64,000 nucleotides of DNA from Stenocarpella maydis (lineage: Eukaryota; Ascomycota; Sordariomycetes; Diaporthales; Diaporthaceae), in contig NQMI01000067.1 of the NCBI GenBank assembly GCA_002270565.1, positions 1 through 64,000 on the forward strand, written 5' to 3'. Shown one piece after another: positions 57,961-64,000 of the stretch. Position 1 is the first letter of the stretch. Each line of letters opens with the position of its first letter. A program made the position numbers and the translations under genes. Below the pieces are notes generated by a model. That model made no database searches. It had not been told where the DNA came from and was given only the letters and a program-made list of their open reading frames with translations.

Positions 57961-60476
57961 GCAATAACTTACTAACGCTTTTGACTAGTCTAGACTGAGT
58001 TTTAACTGCCTTTTAGTAGATAAACACGCACCACGAGTTGAACTGCTCTCCTACAGCAGCATTGCCAGCCGTTGGGTTATTGTTATCCCATGCTCAAATG
58101 AAACGCCATCGCCCGCGCGCACAATGCAGGTATTCCTTTATTATCCCTCTGTTTACTCTATATTTGAGCTGGGATATATTAGTGCGCCTTTCATCTTAAG
58201 TTTCTTTCTATATATAATATAATAGTCTAAATACACCCCCAATATAATATATCTTATTTTTATATAAGACATTCTTCATAAGTGCTGTATTTAAATCCGG
58301 TATACTTATAGTACTAGCTTCCGGCTCACTCTGCTCTTGCTGCTTCTCACTCATATTTACCTGCTTACCATATGAACCTTATTCAATCTCTAGTATTATG
58401 TTTTCTGCAGTTAAGTAGTTAACAGTTAGCTATATGTTGCTAATGGCCTCCCCCTAGTTTAAACTAGGTTTAAATGCATGATTATAATTCTCGTGAGTTA
58501 ACTCAGATTGAATACTATTGGAATATATTATTATAGAGATAGACCCTATAACTATTGACTATATAGAGTTGGGATGGAGTTTATACTTTTTGGGTAGTAT
58601 TATTATTGGTGGAGATGGTGGCGGGAGTGTTAGCTGTAGTAAGAGCGTATTAGCTGAGGTATTTAAGCAGAGTTTATATATAGAATATACCTAAGTCTAA
58701 TAAAGTATTACTAAGTGATTTATAGCCTAGCTGGGAGAGTGCTTCCTATATATACTTAGTATATATATATATATATATATAAAGATTGCCTATACTTACT
58801 GTATATGTAAATAGATCTTAATTGCTAGTTGTAGCGTATATTGCTTAATAACTGGTATGCTGACAGGATGTGAGTATATACTGCGTATAGACTATATATA
58901 AATAGAGTATGAATAACTTACTCTTTAAGGAAGATATTAGCTATCTTTACTCATTTCCCCTGAAGTATAAATAGAAGCTCTGCACTGTAAAGAATTAGTA
59001 TAAATATGCTATATACTTATTTTAAATAATATACTGGAAAGCCTCCAGATGGTATAGCTATAGGAGAGCACCCTTCTTCTTCTAGTGTGGGATGGCTGTA
59101 TAAATTTAGTTTATATATTGAATAAACATATAAAGTAAAAGCAGACCTGCACCTATATATATATTGTATAGGTGATGCTAGTATTAATATTAATTAGTAT
59201 ATAATAGATTCAAACTAAGTGTAAATAGAACTTAAATAAAGCTTATACTTACTAATGACTTTATTGAGAATGTCTTTGCATATATCCTCCCACCCCCACC
59301 CTGATATATATAGCTATATAAATCAGTTGAAGTATATACCATATTTAAACACGAATACTTATATAGTTGGGCTAGCTGGGTTCAATATATATAGAGGGTG
59401 AAGATGATTCTTTATAATATACTCTGCTTAAAGTAAGTTTATACTCAAACCGCATTATGTATAAACCTACCCTCTAAAGCCCTTGGACTAGAGATTTGCA
59501 TATTAGGCGAAACACCTGGATTTGGTGTAGAGAATGGCCTAATAATATGGCTATACTGGAATGTATATAATGATTCTATAGCTTCTATCTTAATTAATTT
59601 AAGCTACTTAATAATTTTATCCTAGTGGTGAGAGGAAAGCTGATTTAAAGGCCCAAGGGCGAAGGGGTTGAAGCAAATAAGCTGCTTGCTTTTGAATTCA
59701 CTGTTGTGTTCGGACATTGTATAAACAGGGTTTACATAGTAAGTGAATTGATAATTAGGAGAGGATAAGGGATCTCTATTTATGTTGAGATTAAATAGAG
59801 TATAGTTAAAGGCGTGAAGGACTAGGTTAAAGAGTAGGTTGGGGAAAATGAGTTCAGGCGCCGTGCAAACTGATTAAGTACCTCCTTTATTCACATATTA
59901 GCTATGGTTTAGGTTGAAGGATATATTAGGAAAAATGAGTTTGGGTGCTATGCAAACTGAAAACAAAATGCTGATAATATGTAGATCATATCCTAACTTA
60001 GTTTAGTCCACATAGCTGCTGTCTGATAAAATGCTAACCAAGTATAGATCATATTCAAATTCGGCTTAGCTTCAGTCTTAGCTGAAGCAGCTAGCAAGGG
60101 TACAGCTATAAAATATACAGATTATACCTGAACAGAGTTTAGTATTATCGCTAGCTAAGAAGCTAGTAAGGTTTAAACAGAGAGCTGCCTTTTGTACTGA
60201 ATCCTTACTGGTCCTTCACTTGGTTTAAAGTAGGATTAAATATGTATTTGTAATAGCGTAGCTTTATTAGTATAGCTTGGCATTTAGAAAGGGTGACTGC
60301 CTGTAGGAATGGGTGGTTTTGAAGGTAAATAGAATTCAAATGCTATCTGATTTTGGTTGAAACAGAGTATTTATATTTCTGGTTTTTACTTAATTTGCTA
60401 GACGAGCATTTACTGAGTATAAATTATGTTTGAACTACATTTAAACCACGTTTAAACTTATAACACCAGCTTCATT
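57961..60476. other. AT-biased DNA with scattered GTTTAAA motifs
   Basis: No open frame of note. It includes a (TA)n run near 58760-58782, and a short GC-rich patch at 58020-58130 with weak tRNA-like boxes on the minus strand. The rest is stop-dense and shows no recognisable protein remnants. Confidence 0.4.
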
Positions 60477-61757
60477 ATGTCTGCACAAGAACTGTACCCC
60501 TTCTCAACCCCAGTTAAGCAGAGACCATATAGGCTAATCAGCCCTACTTGCCAGACTTAAATTCTTAAGGATATTTATCGTGCTTGGACCCAGCCTCTGC
60601 AGTCACTTGAGACCACACTTGGTTTTGATAGAGATGAGTCTGAGTGTGAGCCTGATATAGATATATCTGATGAGAGAGGGAATGAGTGGGAGTCTGAATT
60701 TAGTATATATCGCGAGTATACTATTAGTGCCTTAAAAAACTATAGTGTGGTTTTAGTATTACAGATAACCGATTTACCTATCATTCCTATATATCTATAA
60801 ATAAGTCCAGATGGAGTATACACCTTTATTGCTCTTGATCTAAACCTGGTTATAGCATTAACACTAGAACTTTAAAACCCTATAATAGGTCAACCTACTC
60901 AGGAGGAGTTTAAATACTTATGCTTTGGGATAGAAAAGCTGATGAGTTCTATTATGAGTTGGGTATGTGGTATAAACTTAGTTTAAATGGCCTCTATACT
61001 AAGTTTAATAGGTACAATATAGCATTACATACATTAACCAGTGCAATATCACTGAGATTCCCTTTCTTTTGTAAGTTTATTAATTGAATATATAGTGTTT
61101 AAAGCTAATATAAACTATAGTCAATCAAATAGTCCTGCCTTTGCTTATCATTGAAAATGGAAATGTTCTGGGATCAAATGCTATCCATACCATATACCAG
61201 ATATTATTGCTTCAGATGGTTGCTGGGATTTAGTTAATCTTAGTAAACTGAGTTTACTGAGAGCTTAAATAACGCTTCACAATGATTTAAAGTAAGGGGA
61301 AAGTACTGTGAACCAAAGGCTTTGTAACCTTATATATGCATAAGTGCTCCTTAAAATATATATTATTTAAACTTCATTAATACTTTATTTAAATACTATA
61401 ACAACTTTAAGTCACAGTGGCAGCGTACAGTAAACTTCATATGTAGGGGCCTTGATGGTATGCCTTGCTATCAGGATAGTTTACCAAAGGTTTTCACCCG
61501 GTATAGTATAAGTATAAATACAGTTCATACTCTATTGTATTTTTATCTAATTAAATATATATAGGTACAATTTATTGGCTGCCCCAATAAGCCAATTAAC
61601 CCCACTGGTAAGGTTCATATTGCAGTTGATACAAAGCCAGGGGTAGGGCAAATAGATTATATTCTTTTAGCAATACTCTGTACAAACGGGAGGGAGACTG
61701 CATCTGAATCCAATTGTGTTTATATTGGCTGGTTTAGTGATAAACGTCTTTCATGCG
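60477..61757 (+). pseudogene. Decayed intron-containing gene of unknown family
   Basis: ATG 60477 opens MSAQELYPFSTPVKQRPYRL, followed by a TAA at 60558 that a single C-to-T change in a CAA codon could explain. The same frame then stays open for 79 codons with an acidic segment (DRDESECEPDIDISDERGNE). Later pieces look like exons between GT-AG introns: one near 61150-61240 read in another frame contains WKCSGIKCYPYH, one near 61415-61500 has CRGLDGMPCYQD, and one at 61565-61757 (GKVHIAVDTKPGVGQIDYIL) ends at GTAAGT. I do not recognise the family, and strand and exon order are inferred. It is the only protein-like content of the 8.2-kb segment. Confidence 0.35.
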
Positions 61758-62739
61758 GTAAGTATATACTAAGTTCAGATAGGGTTTATATTATATATAT
61801 TAACTTTTATAGGATACTTTTATTAGAAGGGATGGAAACATTTAATTTACATTAAGTGTAAATTAACTCTGGACTTATATATTCCTTGTAATATTTTTCG
61901 ATTTCCATTCTTTTTACTTGTTGGTTGAGGGTCTTATATATATTACCTAGTGTATCTAGATAAAGTACTAATAGCATTTAAACTTGGTTTAAGGGCTGTG
62001 ATTATGGAGTTAGATATGCTGGTATTGAATCTATGTGAGTTGAATCTCTGTAAATATAGAAATTAAACTGTGTTTAATCTAGTTTTATATTAGCTTAAAT
62101 TTATATGCTGCTAGCTATTTAGTCACTTATTCAGAAATAGGGTATTATAAATAGTATAAACTGTATTTCAATATGGCTTTACAATAAGGACCGTTTGGTC
62201 TCTAAGCTTTGATGGGATAGAATGCTAAAATACCTAAAGGGTATTACTTTGGAAGGTATGTTGGAACTATGTGTAAACTCTGGGCTTAGGTATTAATAAT
62301 GTTTAAATAGGGCTCAAACGAGAGCTTGAGATCAATAAAATATGCCCCCCTATAGATTGATGAGTTCGCTATATTGAATACCTAGGGTTCAATGGTTAAG
62401 GCTTAGCTTATTGGTTTGCTATATGTTTTCTTTAAATTTAAGCTAAGAAGTTTTCTTAATTTGAATTCCTACAAATGGATCTTTTATATAAAATGGTCTA
62501 GGGAAAGATGAATATTTACTCCATTAATATATAGCACCCAGACTATAGTTATAAGTTATATAAACTCTATTTAAATTATAATACTTACTAATACTTTATA
62601 TTTAAACTAGCTGTACTTATACTTGCTTATATCTTTGTTAATTTAGAGAGCCCTTAAACCTACTTTAAACTCTTTTTAGTTCTTTTTGAGAAGATCTTTG
62701 AGGTATCTAAGAAGCAGGTTTGCTTTCAGTATATATACA

Positions 62740-62797
62740 TGTTAAACGGAACCGCTCAGCAGGGCGTTGGCACTTCCTGCAAGGAGTTACCCTAGAC
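62740..62797 (+). mobile_element. Start of a third Gypsy LTR, cut by an N gap
   Basis: Begins TGTTAAACGGAACCGCTCAG and has AAGGAGTTACCCTAGAC just before the Ns, as in the LTR at 34608-35067. It carries a variant spacer (CAGGGCGTTGGCACTTCCTG) not seen in the other copies. The remainder is hidden in the gap. Confidence 0.65.
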
Positions 62798-62813
62798 NNN
62801 NNNNNNNNNNNNN
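62798..62813. other. Assembly gap (16 N)
   Basis: Joins an LTR start to the right inverted repeat. The gap length is probably arbitrary, and most of a retrotransposon could be missing. Confidence 0.85.
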
Positions 62814-62880
62814 GTTATGGCCCGTGCGGTGCGCTAGTCCCAATTCGATAACTACCTGCCAAGCCCTTAGTTACTCCCAT
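62814..62880 (-). repeat. Right copy of the 67-bp inverted repeat
   Basis: Reverse complement of 54708-54774. It starts GTTATGGCCCGTGCGGTGCG and ends AGTTACTCCCAT. Sequence beyond 62880 is unrelated to that before 54708, so the repeat boundary is sharp. Confidence 0.8.
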
Positions 62881-63393
62881 CGAACTGGTCCCCCACTTAC
62901 ACCAGCACTGTCTTACGGCACTCGACCCATATTAAACAATCCGGTAATCACGAGCTCGGCTGCGTGAACCAGGGGAATATGCGCCTGAATTAAGCACCCA
63001 TGCCGATTGCAAGGTGGGATTCAACGCAATAGGGTGGGTTGCTATCCAGCCGACAGCTGTCACCAAAAATCATGGTGCCGCATTGATACTACCTACCCAA
63101 TTCAGCGACTCGGTTGCGGGGGAGACGGCCGGAAGAGGACTCGACACTTGTACAAGGTGTCGTATGGACCTACATAGGTAAGGATGCGGTCTGATGGATG
63201 CGGTCTGATGGAAGGCATAAATCACGCGCGTTTGTCACCTCCATCATGACCATCATCATCACCAGATGCATTCATCAGGCTCGTTCTGCAGCCTCTTGAT
63301 TCAACCCTCCAATCATTCACAAATCCCATACTCATCCGTAACCCCCAGTCACTCATTGACTCTCACTCGCTCTCTCTGTCTAGAATCTCCACC
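62881..63393. other. Upstream region of the G1-peptidase-like gene
   Basis: About 510 bases of normal composition. It holds a direct repeat of ATGCGGTCTGATGGA near 63183-63213 and a C/T-rich leader (CTCACTCGCTCTCTCTGTC) just before the start. No gene. Confidence 0.4.
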
Positions 63394-64000
63394 ATGATGT
63401 ACACCGGCTTTGCCCTTGCCGCCGCGGCTGGCGCCGTCCAGGCCATTACTGTTAACCCCGGTGTGCTTTCAGCCCCAACGTTCCGCATGGGAAAGGCCAT
63501 CCCGGTCAGTCAGACCGAAACACGCACCTGTCTCCATGGCTCTGTTTCGTACTTTTCACGTCCGGAATCCTAACCGCATGCAGAGCCCCCACTCGCCCCT
63601 GAGCGCCCGGGCGCCCGACTCCATCCTCACGGAGAACTGGGCCGGCGCCACCAAGCTCGCCCGCAACATCACCGAGGTGGTGGGCACCGTGAGGATCCCG
63701 CACTGGACCAACCGCGCCGACGGCTTCACCTCGGGCATGTACATGGCGGTCCGCCTGGACGGCTTCCCCGACTGCCAGGCCGACAGCCCCATGGCGGGCA
63801 TCATCCAGGCCACGGGCGGGTACGACCCGTGGGGCGACGGCGCCGAGAGGGACAACTTCTGGGCGACGTGGGCCTGGGGCGACCTCAGCGGCGGCTCGTC
63901 CAACATCCGCGACTTCCCCATGCTGCCGGGCGACGACATCAGGCTGGGGCTGCGCGTGCTGTCGCCGACCTCGGTCAACGGCACCGTCACCAACCTGCGG
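63394..64000 (+). CDS. Secreted G1 (eqolisin) peptidase-like protein, partial at window end
   Basis: Exon 1 (63394-63504) encodes a signal peptide (MMYTGFALAAAAGAVQA) and a short pro-like segment. Exon 2 begins at 63584 after a GT-AG intron of 79 bases and stays open to the window edge, giving 176 residues so far. ENWAGA (54-59), a following beta-rich stretch with VRIPHW, and AGIIQATGGYD with Gln112 correspond to the NWAGAV and ILQTG landmarks of eqolisins, where that Gln is catalytic. The segment usually reading WYEWYP is WATWAW here (130-135), so conservation is incomplete. The catalytic Glu would lie beyond the window. Eqolisins are acid-active secreted proteases. This could be one, or a non-peptidase relative. 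Confidence 0.7.

Larger units (their letters stand above)
54708..62880. mobile_element. Putative 8.2-kb inverted-repeat-bounded element of unknown class
   Basis: The segment is bounded by the 67-bp inverted copies. Inside, coding potential is almost absent and the sequence is AT-biased but not uniformly RIP-like. Left to right it holds a region with a recurring GAGTTTAAAC-type motif (55320-56900), an extremely AT-rich block (57410-57960), more motif-containing DNA, an intron-bearing gene relic (60477-61757), and an LTR start at 62740 cut by Ns. No transposase, recombinase or reverse transcriptase was recognised outside the LTR. The element call rests on the flanking repeats alone, and the N gap weakens it. 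Confidence 0.4.

Noticed and set aside
58020..58110. Possible tRNA gene on the minus strand
   Set aside because: Weak A-box-like (TAACCCAACGG) and B-box-like (CAGTTCAACTC) sequences are present, but the T-arm and acceptor stems do not pair. At best it is a tRNA-derived relic.

Overview
This window looks like a chromosome segment of a filamentous ascomycete, probably a Sordariomycete. That is inferred from short GT-AG introns of about 50-90 bases, multidomain iterative polyketide synthase genes, a HET-domain gene, a 7TM rhodopsin-like protein, Fot/pogo-type and Gypsy transposons, and a sharply two-part base composition. Islands of normal GC content carry spliced genes. Between them lie very AT-rich tracts full of TA and stop codons, as expected of repeats hit by repeat-induced point mutation (RIP). 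Short N runs at 17145, 30262, 33458, 34607 and 62798-62813 mark assembly joins, all inside or beside repeats.

Left part (1-17 kb). RIP-type AT DNA surrounds three isolated genes: a fungal transcription-factor-domain protein (2015-3724), a family-1 glycosyltransferase (6191-7567, minus) and a secreted-looking HD-domain protein (9769-10683). A dead Fot/pogo-like DNA transposon with intact GC-rich inverted ends (4318-6112) abuts the 3' end of the glycosyltransferase. About 3.7 kb (10.7-14.4 kb) has no recognisable gene. A conserved-looking coiled-coil protein with one frameshift (14371-15760, minus), a low-complexity belt and an AT satellite follow.

Middle (17-30 kb). A 3'-truncated FAD monooxygenase with a probable GC-AG intron, a 5'-truncated and frameshifted highly reducing PKS relic (MT-ER-KR-ACP), a HET gene (minus), and a divergent AAA+ ATPase gene. 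The HET and AAA genes are both intact after splicing.

Transposon block (30-38 kb). A second Fot/pogo-like element carries an inserted LTR. Beside it are RIP-degraded Gypsy pol sequences in both orientations, a second LTR, a gag region and a MITE-like element.

Second biosynthetic block (39.5-54 kb). A Baeyer-Villiger/flavin monooxygenase (minus) is divergent from a 7TM membrane-protein gene. Downstream lies a complete 11-exon highly reducing PKS (45953-53757; 2376 aa). Its KS, AT, KR and ACP look intact, its DH has one altered motif residue, and its MT and ER regions look vestigial. The monooxygenase, and possibly the glycosyltransferase, are plausible tailoring enzymes of a polyketide pathway; this is inference from position.

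Right part (54.7-64 kb). An 8.2-kb segment is bounded by 67-bp inverted copies of one sequence, the left copy folding into a 19-bp perfect hairpin. It has almost no open frames, a degenerate array in which a GAGTTTAAAC-type motif recurs about every 113 bp, and an intron-containing gene relic. It is the least explained part of the window. The window ends inside a secreted protein resembling the G1 (eqolisin) peptidase family.
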